Below are positions 29,205 to 37,899 of a stretch of 62,707 bases of DNA, piece after piece. A program made the position numbers and the translations under genes. The first letter of the stretch is position 1. Each line of letters begins with the position of its first letter. The notes beneath the pieces were generated by a model. The model did not search any database and was not told the origin of the DNA. It saw only the letters and a list, made by a program, of their open reading frames with translations. The DNA is from Paralimibaculum aggregatum. Its GTDB lineage: Bacteria; Pseudomonadota; Alphaproteobacteria; Rhodobacterales; Rhodobacteraceae. The stretch covers positions 1 through 62,707 of the forward strand of contig NZ_BSYI01000028.1 of assembly GCF_030270585.1 (NCBI RefSeq), read 5' to 3'.

Positions 29205-30472
29205 CCGTCGCGCTGATCCTGCTTGCCCTCTTCGGGCTCCTGCTCGCCGGGGTTCCGGTGGCCTTCGCGCTCGGCGGCATCGGGCTCGGCATGCTGCTGG
29301 CCGGCGGCTTCTCGCCGCTGATGGCGCCGCAGGCGGTGCTCTCCACGCTCGACGGCTTCATCCTGCTGGCGGTGCCGCTGTTCCTGCTGATGTCCAACGT
29401 GCTGCTGAAGGGCGGCGTCGGGCGCGACCTCTTCGCCGCGGTGCAGGCCTGGGTCGGGCACTGGCCGGGCGGGCTTGCGGTCGCCACCATCCTGTCCTGC
29501 GGCATCTTCGCGGCGATCTCGGGCTCCTCGGTGGCGACGGCGGCGACCATCGGCACCGTGGCGATCCCGGAGATGCTGGCGCGCGGCTACGAGCGGCGCT
29601 TCGTCTACGGGCTGCTGGCGGCGGGGGGCACGCTCGGGATCCTGATCCCGCCCTCGATCCCGATGATCGTCTACGGCTTCGTCACCGAGGAATCGGTGAT
29701 CGCCCTCTTCCTCGCCGGGATCGGGCCGGGGCTGGCGCTGGTGGTGCTCTTCATCGGCTTCTCGATGATCTATGCCGCGGTCAACGGCATGGGCCGCAGC
29801 GAGGCCGCGAGCTGGGAGACCCGCCGCGCCGCCACCATCCGCGCGCTGCCCTCGATCGCGCTGGCGCTGCTGGTGATCGGCGCGATCTATACCGGCGCCG
29901 CCACCCCCACCGAGGCCGCCGCCATCGGCTTTGCCGCGGCGCTGCTGATCACCGGGCCGCTGCTCGGCACGCTGACCTGGCCGACCTTCCGCGAGGCCGC
30001 CATCGAGGCGATGGCGACCACCGCGGCAATCCTGCTGATCGTCGCCGGCGCCAAGGTCTTCGGCAAGGCGATCGCGCTCTACCGCATCCCGCAGGAGATC
30101 TCGACATTCATCGGCCAGGTGATCGAGACCCCGCTGGCCTTCGTGGTGGTGGTGGCGCTGGTGCTGCTGGTGATGGGGCTGGTGTTCGAGGCGCTCTCGA
30201 TGGTGCTGATCATGACCCCGGTGCTGCTGCCGGCTGCGATGGCGCTCGGCTTCGACCCGATCTGGTTCGGCGTCTTCATGGTCATCATGGTCGAATGCGC
30301 CCTGATCACGCCGCCGGTCGGGCTCAACCTCTACGTCATCCAGGCGGTGGCGCGGACCACGCTCGGCGATGTCGCCCGCGGCGTGCTGCCCTTCCTCGGG
30401 CTGATGTTCCTCACCGCGGCGCTGCTCTTCGTCTGGACCGACCTCGCCCTCTACATCCCCTTCAAGCTCTGA
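29201..30472 (+). CDS. TRAP transporter large permease (DctM family)
   Basis: A 423-residue polytopic membrane protein that forms the sodium-coupled translocation channel. Landmarks are GVPVAFALGGIG, CGIFAAISGSSVATAATIG, LGILIPPSIPMIVYG, GAATPTEAAAIG and ITPPVGLNLYVIQ, all typical of DctM. ATGA overlap with the small permease fixes the start. Confidence 0.94.
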   Translation: MTVALILLALFGLLLAGVPVAFALGGIGLGMLLAGGFSPLMAPQAVLSTLDGFILLAVPLFLLMSNVLLKGGVGRDLFAAVQAWVGHWPGGLAVATILSCGIFAAISGSSVATAATIGTVAIPEMLARGYERRFVYGLLAAGGTLGILIPPSIPMIVYGFVTEESVIALFLAGIGPGLALVVLFIGFSMIYAAVNGMGRSEAASWETRRAATIRALPSIALALLVIGAIYTGAATPTEAAAIGFAAALLITGPLLGTLTWPTFREAAIEAMATTAAILLIVAGAKVFGKAIALYRIPQEISTFIGQVIETPLAFVVVVALVLLVMGLVFEALSMVLIMTPVLLPAAMALGFDPIWFGVFMVIMVECALITPPVGLNLYVIQAVARTTLGDVARGVLPFLGLMFLTAALLFVWTDLALYIPFKL

Positions 30473-30479
30473 GAATGCC

Positions 30480-31352
30480 ATGACCCCTGCCGACCGTCTC
30501 CGCGCGCTCCTCGCCGAGGACCGCCTGCTGACCATGCCCTGCTGCTTCGACGCGCTCTCGGCCAAACTGATCGAGCAGGCCGGCTTCGACCTCACCTTCA
30601 TGTCGGGCTTCGCCGCCTCGGCGAGCCGCATCGGCGCGCCGGATCTCGGGCTGATGAGCTATGCCGAGGTGCAGGACCAGGCGCGCAACATCTGCGAGGC
30701 GGTCTCGCTGCCGCTGATCGGCGACGGCGACACCGGCTACGGCAACGCGATGAACGTCCGCCGCACGGTCGCCGGCATGGCGCGGGCCGGCTGCGCCGCG
30801 GTGATGATCGAGGACCAGGTCGCACCGAAGCGCTGCGGCCACACGCCGGGCAAGGATGTCGTCGGCCGCGAGGAGGCCTTCGACCGGATCCGCGCCGCGG
30901 TGGATGCGCGCAACGAGGGGCCGGACATCCTGATCCTCGCCCGCACCGATGCGCGCCACACCCTCGGGCTCGACGAGGCGATCGCCCGCGCCGCCCGCTT
31001 CGCCGAGCTCGGCGCCGACATCCTCTTCGTCGAGGCGCCGAAGACCGAGGCCGAGATGCGCCGGGTCTGCGACGAGCTGCCGGGGCCGAAGATGGCCAAC
31101 ATCGTCGAGGGCGGCGAGACGCCGGATCTCCCCGCCGCGGTGCTCGAGGAGATCGGCTACCGCATCGCCGCCTATCCGCTCAGCCTGATGGCGGCGGCGA
31201 TGAAGGCGATGGTCGAGACGCTGGAGAGCATGGCCGCCGGGCACCCGCGCGCGCCGCACCTGATGGATTTCGCCGAGCTCCGCCGGCGCATCGGCTTCGA
31301 CGACTACTACGCCCGCTCAGAGGCCTACGCCTCCGCCGCCCGCCCCCGCTGA
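30480..31352 (+). CDS. PEP mutase / isocitrate lyase superfamily enzyme
   Basis: A 290-residue TIM-barrel enzyme of the PEP mutase/isocitrate lyase superfamily. It has the metal-binding GDGDTGYGN (about 81-89), Glu111 in MIEDQ, the lyase-type catalytic loop PKRCGHTPGKDV with Cys119, and ILARTDARHTLGLDEAI. The KRCGH loop points to a C-C lyase (2-methylisocitrate, dimethylmalate or related 2-hydroxy acid lyase) or an oxaloacetate decarboxylase rather than a phosphonomutase. It begins seven bases after the TRAP large permease, so it probably acts on the imported acid. Confidence 0.88.
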   Translation: MTPADRLRALLAEDRLLTMPCCFDALSAKLIEQAGFDLTFMSGFAASASRIGAPDLGLMSYAEVQDQARNICEAVSLPLIGDGDTGYGNAMNVRRTVAGMARAGCAAVMIEDQVAPKRCGHTPGKDVVGREEAFDRIRAAVDARNEGPDILILARTDARHTLGLDEAIARAARFAELGADILFVEAPKTEAEMRRVCDELPGPKMANIVEGGETPDLPAAVLEEIGYRIAAYPLSLMAAAMKAMVETLESMAAGHPRAPHLMDFAELRRRIGFDDYYARSEAYASAARPR

Positions 31353-32524
31353 GCCACCTGCAGCGCCGCGCCCCCCGCCCGCAGAACGCGCGCTCCCGCG
31401 CGAGCCCGCGGCAGCCCGTACTCCCGACCCCGGGGCGCGGCCCGTCTCCCCGCCCCAAGGCGCCGCCCGCCTTCCCGGCCCAAGACGCGCCGTGACCGCC
31501 GGGCCATCCCGGTCTGCCGCGCCGTGGCCATGCCGGTTCGGGTTCGGTCAACGGAGCGCCCCACTTCGGCGACTCGTGGTGCGGGCTGATGGCGCGCGTA
31601 CCGTGCCGCCCTGACTGGCCCGCCGGGCCTGTCGAGCCATCCCGGTTTGCCCCGCCGCGCCATGCCGGTTCCGGTCCGGTTCAGCGGAGCGCCCCGCTTC
31701 GGCGACTTGAGGCGTGGGCTGGCGATGCGCGCACCGTGCCGCCCTGATCGAGCGTGCCCGCCGGGCCTTCCCGATCTCCTGCGCCGCGCCATGCCGGTTC
31801 CGGTCCGGTCGACGGTGCGCCCCGCTTCGGCGACTGGAGGTGCGGGCTGGTGGCGCGCGTACCGTGCTGCCCTGACTGGTCTGCCGGGCCTGGCGGGCCT
31901 TCCCGTTCTCCTGCGCCGTGGCCAAGCCGGTTCCGGCCCGGTTCAGCGGAGCGCCCCGTTTCGGCGACTCGAAGCGCGGGCTGGCGATGCGCGTACCGGG
32001 CCGCCCTGATCGAGCCGTGCCCGCCGGGCCATACCGATCTACCGGGCCGCCCCGCGTCGGTTCCGGCCCGGTTCATCGAAGCGTTCCGCTTCGGCGACTT
32101 GTGGCGTGGGCTGGCAGTGCGCGCACCACGCCGCCCCAACTGGCCCACCGGGCCTGCCGAGCTATTCCGATTGGCACCATCGGCGGCCATGCCGGTTCCG
32201 GTCCGGTCAACGGCGCGTCCCGCTTCGGCGACACGCGGTGCGGGCTGGTGGCGCGTGCGCCGTGCCGCCCTGGCGGACGCGGCGGGGGCGCCGGGGCTGC
32301 CGGGCGTCCTCGCCCCCCTCCGCCGGGGCCTTGCCCGGGGCGGGCGCGGGGCCATGCGCCGCGGCTTTCCCTCGCCCTGCGGCTCTCGATGCCGCCCTGC
32401 CCCGCCGGTGCGGCACCGACAACCGTACAACCATGGCGGCATAGCCTCCCCAGAATCCGCCACCACCGGTTGATCCTCTTCCACCGGGGCAGCCGATCCA
32501 GCAGACTGGGGCCGGGGACGAAGC
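31353..32524. repeat. About 131-bp imperfect tandem repeats, six copies
   Basis: A non-coding gap of about 1.17 kb. From about 31531 to 32330 six diverged units of 129-135 bp follow each other. The shared word tgccggtt or its variant falls at 31531, 31663, 31792, 31925, 32055 and 32190. Each unit then has CGCCCCGCTTCGGCGACT, a gcgggctgg block and a CCGTGCCGCCCTGA block. Open frames across it on both strands are repeat shadows: unit length is not a multiple of three and no frame is conserved. The remaining DNA on either side shows nothing recognisable. Confidence 0.85.
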
Positions 32525-33487
32525 ATGAGCGAGGACGACATGACCACGGAAACCGACACCCTCCCGCCCTTCGCGGCGATCGACGGGTTCATCGCCTATG
32601 GCGAGACGGGCCCGGCGGCGGCGGCGGGCGACTGCCGCCTGCTCGCATGCGCGCCCGGGGGCGACGCCGCCGAGGCCGCGCGGGTGCTGGGGCGGACGAT
32701 GGAGCTGGCGCGGCATCTGGCACCGCCGGGCTTCGGCGGCGGCGTCGCCGCGCTCTGGGAGGGCGGCGCCTGCCTGGTCCAGCCGGCCAGCGGCCGCGGC
32801 GTGCTCGGGGCGCGCGGCTTCAATCTCGGGCTCGCCATGCGCGGGCTGGCCGAGGGCGCGCCGGCGGGCACGGCCGATGATGCGGCCGGGGATGCGCCCC
32901 AGGCGGAGACGCCGGACGCGGAGGCGCCGGTTGCCCTGCCGCCCGGCCCGGAGGCAGCGCTCTGGGAGCTGGCCGACCTGATCGAGCGGACCGAGCTGCC
33001 GCGCCGGTTGCGGATCATGCTCGGCGACGACGCGCTGACCCTTGCCATTGCCCGCGGCGCGGCATGGGGCGACAGCGCGGAGGCGCAGCTTTCCGGGCTC
33101 GCGGCGCGGCTTCGCGCGGCCCTCGGCTCGGGCGCGGGCCTGCGCTATCGGCTCGAGCCCGACCCCGGTGCGGCGCATGCCGGGCCGCCGGTCGATGCCG
33201 CCGCGCTGTTTCGCGGAGCGCATGATGCGGGCCGGAGTTCCGAAGAATCATGGGCGTTCAATGCCGCGGGATGGCCGGATAGCGTCCCTACAGATGCACA
33301 GTTTTCGCGCATCCGTAAAGAAACGTTACAGGCGAACAGGGTCAGGGCCTGGGCGAAGTTCGTTTCCGTGCAAACGTCTTTTCGATTCGGGTTGCTGACG
33401 CCCGGCGCCGCGATTTGTCTTGTTGTGGTCGGCGATGGCGACGGTACGGTCCGGATACGGAACCCCGCCGCGCCGAAGATTGGTTAA
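32525..33487 (+). CDS. Hypothetical protein upstream of the GTPase operon
   Basis: A 320-codon frame starting MSEDDMTTETDTLPPFAAI (ATG at 32525, alternative at 32540). I do not recognise it. Residues about 15-105 have a mixed alpha/beta look, and the segment ACLVQPASGRGVLGARGFNLGLAM lines up loosely with HLIRPLSAN...AANLGMA of the roadblock-like protein encoded downstream, so a remote roadblock-type domain is possible. A Pro/Ala linker follows, then a second domain. From about 33230 the DNA becomes much less GC-rich and codon bias weakens, so the last 80 or so codons may not be genuine or may be of different origin. Confidence 0.5.
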   Translation: MSEDDMTTETDTLPPFAAIDGFIAYGETGPAAAAGDCRLLACAPGGDAAEAARVLGRTMELARHLAPPGFGGGVAALWEGGACLVQPASGRGVLGARGFNLGLAMRGLAEGAPAGTADDAAGDAPQAETPDAEAPVALPPGPEAALWELADLIERTELPRRLRIMLGDDALTLAIARGAAWGDSAEAQLSGLAARLRAALGSGAGLRYRLEPDPGAAHAGPPVDAAALFRGAHDAGRSSEESWAFNAAGWPDSVPTDAQFSRIRKETLQANRVRAWAKFVSVQTSFRFGLLTPGAAICLVVVGDGDGTVRIRNPAAPKIG

Positions 33488-33498
33488 TTTTCGGTTAA
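33482..33498 (+). promoter_or_regulatory. GGTTAA direct repeat in AT-rich leader
   Basis: GGTTAA occurs twice with 11-base spacing (33482 and 33493) in the least GC-rich part of the region, 170 bases upstream of the first dynamin-like gene. One-helical-turn spacing fits a direct-repeat activator site. The promoter of the GTPase operon is probably in 33480-33660. Confidence 0.35.
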
Positions 33499-33667
33499 CG
33501 TCGCAAAAAACAATTCTCGTGACAGGCCGAACCCGTCAATCCAAGATGGTTTCCGTGGGTGAGATTCAACCGGAAGTAGGGCCACCGGGCCGGGGCGGTT
33601 CCATGCCGGGCGCGTGGAATGACCGGCCGTTGCGGCCCTGCGCCCCGATTGGATTGCGGAGAGCGTC

Positions 33668-35782
33668 ATGTCCGGAACGGGCGACAGAATTGCATGTGCA
33701 GGATTGGGCCGGGAGCGGCACCTCGCCGCTCTCGGGGAGCGCCTCGAGGCGCTGGGCGAGCATCTCGGCAAGCTCGAACGGCTGGTCGACGGCGAGCACC
33801 GCGAGAAGGTGCTGCAGACCGGCGCCGCGCTGCGCCGGTTCTCGCCGGTGGTCAATGTCGTCGGCCAGATCAAGGCCGGCAAGACCGCGCTGATCAACAG
33901 CCTCGCCGAGTCCGGCGGCGTGCTGCCCACGGATGTGAACCCCTGGACGGCGGTGGTCACCTCGCTGCATCTCAACAGTGCCGAGACCGCCGGCGAGGCC
34001 GCGGTGTTCCGCTTCTTCACCGCCGAGGAATGGGACCAGCTGACCTGCGAGGGCGGGCGTGCCGGGCTGCTCGCACGCTCCGCCGAGCTCGAGACCGAGC
34101 TGGCCACGCTGAAGCGGCAGATGGCGGAGGTCCATGCCAAGGCGAAGGCCCGGCTCGGGCGCAATTTCGACATGCTGCTCGGCGCCGAGCACCGCTTCAA
34201 CAGCTATGACCGCGCGCTGATCGAGCGCTATGTCTGCCTCGGCATGGACGACGGCGAGGCCGGCACCCGGCGCGGCCGCTTCGCCGATCTCACCCGCTCG
34301 GCCGATCTCTACATGCAGGCGCCGCGCTTCGGCGCGCCGATCACCCTGCGCGACACGCCCGGCGTCAACGACCCCTTCCTGGTGCGCGAGCAGGTCACGC
34401 TGCGCAGCCTCGGCGACACCCAGGTCTGCGTCGTGGTGCTGAGCGCGCACCAGGCGCTGAGCACCACCGATCTCGCCCTCGTGCGCCTGCTGACGACGAT
34501 GAACGACAACCAGATCCTCGTCTTCGTCAACCGCATCGACGAGCTCGACGACCCGGCGGCGCAGGTGGCGGAGATCCGCGAGCGGATCCGCGACACCTTC
34601 GCGATGCGCCGGATGGCGGCGGAGGTGCCGGTCCTGTTCGGCAGCGCGCTCTGGGCCAATGCGGCGCTCGGCGGGAGCCTCGATGCCCTGCCGCCGGCCA
34701 GCCGCCGGACCCTCGCCGCGGCGATCGCGCGGGATGGCGCGGCGGACCCGGCGGCGGGCCCGGCAGCGGGGCACACGGCGGGGCAGGACGAGATCGCCGC
34801 CGCCTGGGCCGCCTCCGGCGTGCCGGCGCTGCAGGCCCGCATCGCGGCGCTGATCGAGGCCGGCGACGGGCGCCGCCAGGTGCGCACCCTGGCCGGCCAG
34901 GCGCTCAACATCGCGCGGCAGGCCGAGGCCCGGCTGCGGGCGGCGCCGCGCGACCCGGCGCGCGAGCCGAACGCGCTCGACACCGAGGCGCTGTTCGCGC
35001 GGATCAACCCGATGACCGCCCGGCTCAACGGCCGCATGGAGACCATCACCGACACCGCCTGGATCGCCCTGCAGCGCGAGCTCCACCGGCTGATCAACGC
35101 CTATGCCGAGCGCGAGTCGGCGGCCTTCGCGGCGGCGCTCGACCGGCAGGGCCAGGTGCCGGAATGGACGCCCGACCCGGTGGCCTTCCGGCAGTCGCTC
35201 GGCACCGCCTACTACGCCTTCCTCGCCGAGGTGCAGGAGCAGACCCAGGCGCTCTACGACGAGGCCGCCCGCGAGATCCGCACGCTCTACGGCCTGGTCC
35301 TCGCGGAGGGCGCGATGCCGGCGCGGATCGAGCCGCCGCAGGTGCCCTTCACCGCCGCCCCGACGACGCTCGGCGCGGCGCTGACGGTGGACATGAGCTC
35401 CGGCTGGTGGACCGGCTGGTTCGCGCGCTTCCGCTCGAGCCGCACCAAGGCGGCGCAGCTCGCCCGGCAGATCCGCACCGAGGCCCGCGGCGTGGTGCAG
35501 GGCCTCGAGGAGGGGCATATCGGGCCGGTCTTCCGCGACTACCGCGCGGTGCTCGCCGACTTTCTCGAGGAGCACTGCGCGACGCTCTACGACCTGGTGC
35601 CGGATGACGGGCGCGGCGAGCAGACCGGCACCGGCCGCTGGCTCGGCCGGCGCGCCGCCGACAAGGCGCGGCTGCTGGTCATCGCCGAGCTGACCGCCGG
35701 GCTCGAGGCGCTGTTCGACGCGCCCGGCCGCCCCGCCCCGGCCGCGGCCGAGCCGCTGAAGGCGCTGGAGGCGACCCGATGA
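33668..35782 (+). CDS. Dynamin-family GTPase, long form
   Basis: A 704-residue protein with a dynamin-like GTPase domain: G1 GQIKAGKT (about 66-73), G2 threonine in NPWTAVVT (about 94), G3 DTPGVNDP (about 229-236) and G4 NRID (about 288-291). A coiled-coil-like insertion (about 135-165) splits the domain. The rest is a helical stalk-like region with a short segment MSSGWWTGWFARFRSS (from about residue 577) that could be a membrane-contact paddle. GGAGAG precedes the start. It overlaps the second GTPase gene by four bases. Bacterial dynamin-like proteins act in membrane remodelling or fusion; the function here is unknown. Confidence 0.87.
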   Translation: MSGTGDRIACAGLGRERHLAALGERLEALGEHLGKLERLVDGEHREKVLQTGAALRRFSPVVNVVGQIKAGKTALINSLAESGGVLPTDVNPWTAVVTSLHLNSAETAGEAAVFRFFTAEEWDQLTCEGGRAGLLARSAELETELATLKRQMAEVHAKAKARLGRNFDMLLGAEHRFNSYDRALIERYVCLGMDDGEAGTRRGRFADLTRSADLYMQAPRFGAPITLRDTPGVNDPFLVREQVTLRSLGDTQVCVVVLSAHQALSTTDLALVRLLTTMNDNQILVFVNRIDELDDPAAQVAEIRERIRDTFAMRRMAAEVPVLFGSALWANAALGGSLDALPPASRRTLAAAIARDGAADPAAGPAAGHTAGQDEIAAAWAASGVPALQARIAALIEAGDGRRQVRTLAGQALNIARQAEARLRAAPRDPAREPNALDTEALFARINPMTARLNGRMETITDTAWIALQRELHRLINAYAERESAAFAAALDRQGQVPEWTPDPVAFRQSLGTAYYAFLAEVQEQTQALYDEAAREIRTLYGLVLAEGAMPARIEPPQVPFTAAPTTLGAALTVDMSSGWWTGWFARFRSSRTKAAQLARQIRTEARGVVQGLEEGHIGPVFRDYRAVLADFLEEHCATLYDLVPDDGRGEQTGTGRWLGRRAADKARLLVIAELTAGLEALFDAPGRPAPAAAEPLKALEATR

Positions 35783-37425
35783 ACATGCTGCGGAGCGTCT
35801 GCCCCGGGGCGCCGCCGGCGGCCGCGGCCGACCGGGCCCGGCGCATCGCGCGCTGGCTCGAGAGCCCGCCCCGCTGCGCACTGATGGGCGAGTTCAGCGC
35901 CGGCAAGTCGACCCTGCTGAACCTGCTGCTCGGGCGCGACGCGGTGCCGACGCGGGTGACCGCGACACAGCTCCCGGCGCTGCGCTTCGGCCATGGCGAG
36001 ACGGTCCGCGTGCTGCGCCGCGACCACGACGGCAGCCGCCGCATCATCGCGCCCTCGGAGATCCCGGCCTGCGGGCACCGGAGCTGCGCGATGCTGGAGA
36101 TCACCGCCCCCGACGCGGTGCTGCGCGACTGCACGATCTTCGACACGCCGGGGATCTCGGACCCGATGCTGGCGCATGACGTGCTGCCGCGGGTCGCCGG
36201 CGCCAGCCGCTTCGTGCTGTGGTGCACCAATGCCGCGCAGGCCTGGCGCCAGACCGAGAAGGAGCGGTGGCTGTCGCTGCCGCCGCGACTCAGGGCCGAG
36301 AGCGTGCTGGTGGTGACCCGCGCCGACATGCTGAGCCCGGCCGATGCCCGCAAGGTCCGGGCCCGGCTGGAGCGCGAGACCGCGGGGCTGTTTCGCGATG
36401 TCGTCTTCATCGCAACGCCGCGCGCCACGGAGGCCCTGAACATGGCAGATGAGGAGAAGCGCCAGTCGGCCTGGGCCGCGAGCGGCGGCGAGGACCTGTT
36501 CGCGGCGTTCCGGACCTCGATCGACCGCGCCAGGGCCTGGCGGCGCGAGCTTCTGAAGCGGCGCGGCCCCGCCGGCCGCGACCTCGGCCCCGCCGGGGAC
36601 GACCTCGGCCCCGCCGGGGGCAATGCGGCGCCGGGCATCGCGACACCGGGCGATCCGGCACCGGACGATCTGGCGCCGGGCGATCTGGCGCCGGGCAATC
36701 CGGCACCGGGCGATCTGGCACCGGGCGATCTGGCACCGGGCGATCTGGCGCCGGGCGATCTGGCGCCGGGCGATCTGGCGGCGGGCAATCCGGCACCGGG
36801 CAATCCGGCACCGGGCGGTCTGGCGCCGGGCAATCCGGCACCGGGCGATCCGGCACCGGGCAATCCGGCACCGGGCGATCCGGCACCGGGCGATCTGGCG
36901 CCGGGCGATCCGGCACCGGGCGATCCGGCGCCGGGCGATCTGGCGCCGGGCGATCTGGCGCCGGGCGATCTGGAGCCGAACGACCGCGCACCCGGCGATG
37001 CGCGCAACGGGTCCGCCTCCGCACCGCCGGAGCCGCCCGCGCCCGCGCCCCCGGCCAGGCCCGAGACCCCGCCGCTCGCGGCCTGGGACGCGATCTGTGC
37101 CGAGACCGCCGGGCCGCCGGAGATCGACCGCATCCGCGCCGCCGCCGCGCGCTTCGCCGACAGCCTGGCGCGCCGCACCGATGCCGAGGCGCCGCCGATC
37201 CGGCTGCTGCGCCGGCTCGTCGACCTGCGCGGCGAGGGCGATCTCGACGGGCTCGATCCGCAGCGGCTCGCCCGGCAGCTGCGCCGCGAGATCGCGACGT
37301 TTTCCACGAGTGACTGGCGCGAGCCCGGAGCGGCCCGCGCCGACACGGAGACACCTACCAGGAGGGGTGCCGAGGGAGTGGCTCCTGGCATGGACGACGG
37401 CAGACAAGGAGTGAGAGATGCCTAA
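35779..37425 (+). CDS. Second dynamin-like GTPase with pentapeptide-repeat linker
   Basis: A 548-residue protein. The GTPase domain has G1 GEFSAGKS (about 37-44), a G2 threonine in TRVTATQLP, G3 DTPGISDP (about 122-129) and G4 TRAD (about 180-183). Residues about 287-405 are roughly 24 pentapeptide units of the form APGDL, APGDP or APGNP, a flexible Pro/Gly/Asp-rich linker. A small helical C-terminal domain follows (WDAICAETAGPPEIDRI to LARQLRREIATF). It is shorter than, and clearly different from, the first GTPase, so the two may form a heteromer as paired bacterial dynamins do. Its start overlaps the upstream gene by four bases and its end overlaps the roadblock gene by eight. Confidence 0.86.
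   Translation: MNMLRSVCPGAPPAAAADRARRIARWLESPPRCALMGEFSAGKSTLLNLLLGRDAVPTRVTATQLPALRFGHGETVRVLRRDHDGSRRIIAPSEIPACGHRSCAMLEITAPDAVLRDCTIFDTPGISDPMLAHDVLPRVAGASRFVLWCTNAAQAWRQTEKERWLSLPPRLRAESVLVVTRADMLSPADARKVRARLERETAGLFRDVVFIATPRATEALNMADEEKRQSAWAASGGEDLFAAFRTSIDRARAWRRELLKRRGPAGRDLGPAGDDLGPAGGNAAPGIATPGDPAPDDLAPGDLAPGNPAPGDLAPGDLAPGDLAPGDLAPGDLAAGNPAPGNPAPGGLAPGNPAPGDPAPGNPAPGDPAPGDLAPGDPAPGDPAPGDLAPGDLAPGDLEPNDRAPGDARNGSASAPPEPPAPAPPARPETPPLAAWDAICAETAGPPEIDRIRAAAARFADSLARRTDAEAPPIRLLRRLVDLRGEGDLDGLDPQRLARQLRREIATFSTSDWREPGAARADTETPTRRGAEGVAPGMDDGRQGVRDA
36645..37000 (+). repeat. 15-bp in-frame repeats, about 24 units
   Basis: Units such as gcgccgggcgatctg and gcaccgggcgatccg are repeated head to tail inside the second GTPase gene. 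The unit length of 15 bp keeps the frame, and variation is mostly CTG/CCG and GAT/AAT, so the array is free to change copy number without disrupting the protein. Confidence 0.93.
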
Positions 37426-37792
37426 CGAAATGACGATGTCGACCAATATTTCCGGTCTGAACGAGATCGCCGGCTTCATCGGCGCCTGCCTCGTGGACAG
37501 CGAGACCGGCCTGATGCTCGGCTCGGAGGGCGGCGGCTCGCGCTTCGACCTCGAGGCCGCCGGCGCCGGCAACACCGAGGTGGTCAAGGCCAAGCTGGCG
37601 ACCATGCAGGCGCTCGGCCTGAACGACACGATCGAGGACATCCTGATCACGCTCGGCAAGCAGTACCACCTGATCCGGCCGCTCTCGGCCAACCCGTCGA
37701 TCTTCATCTATGTCGCGCTGGACAAGAAGGCCGCCAATCTCGGCATGGCGCGGATCCAGGTGAAGAAGGTCGAGCAGACCCTGCGCCTCTGA
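37418..37792 (+). CDS. Roadblock/LC7-like protein
   Basis: A 124-residue protein starting MPNEMTMSTNISGLNEIAGF. Its order of elements (helix, GACLVDSETGLMLGSEGG hairpin, long helix VVKAKLATMQALG, strands ILITLGKQYHLIRPL and IFIYVALDK, final helix) fits the roadblock/LC7 fold, whose bacterial members such as MglB regulate small GTPases. It is the last gene of the three-gene operon, overlapping the second GTPase gene by eight bases, and could act as a GTPase regulator or scaffold. The assignment is by pattern, not by a strict signature. Confidence 0.7.
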   Translation: MPNEMTMSTNISGLNEIAGFIGACLVDSETGLMLGSEGGGSRFDLEAAGAGNTEVVKAKLATMQALGLNDTIEDILITLGKQYHLIRPLSANPSIFIYVALDKKAANLGMARIQVKKVEQTLRL

Positions 37793-37807
37793 CCCCCGGC
37801 GCCCCCC

Positions 37808-37835
37808 GGCGGGCGCCCCGCGGCCGGCGCCCGCC
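37808..37835 (+). terminator. Hairpin after the GTPase/roadblock operon
   Basis: A perfect 10-bp stem (GGCGGGCGCC, eight-base loop, GGCGCCCGCC) begins 15 bases after the roadblock stop. There is no T tract. Confidence 0.55.
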
Positions 37836-37899
37836 GCCCCTGCCGCCCGATGGCAGAGCGGCCCGGCGCCGGCCGCCACCGGCGCCGGCTGGCACCGGA

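Noticed and set aside
31681-32592. Minus-strand ORF with recurring SPKRGAP-like segments
   Set aside because: The recurrence comes from the 131-bp DNA array, whose unit is not a multiple of three. There is no start context, and the frame drifts between units.
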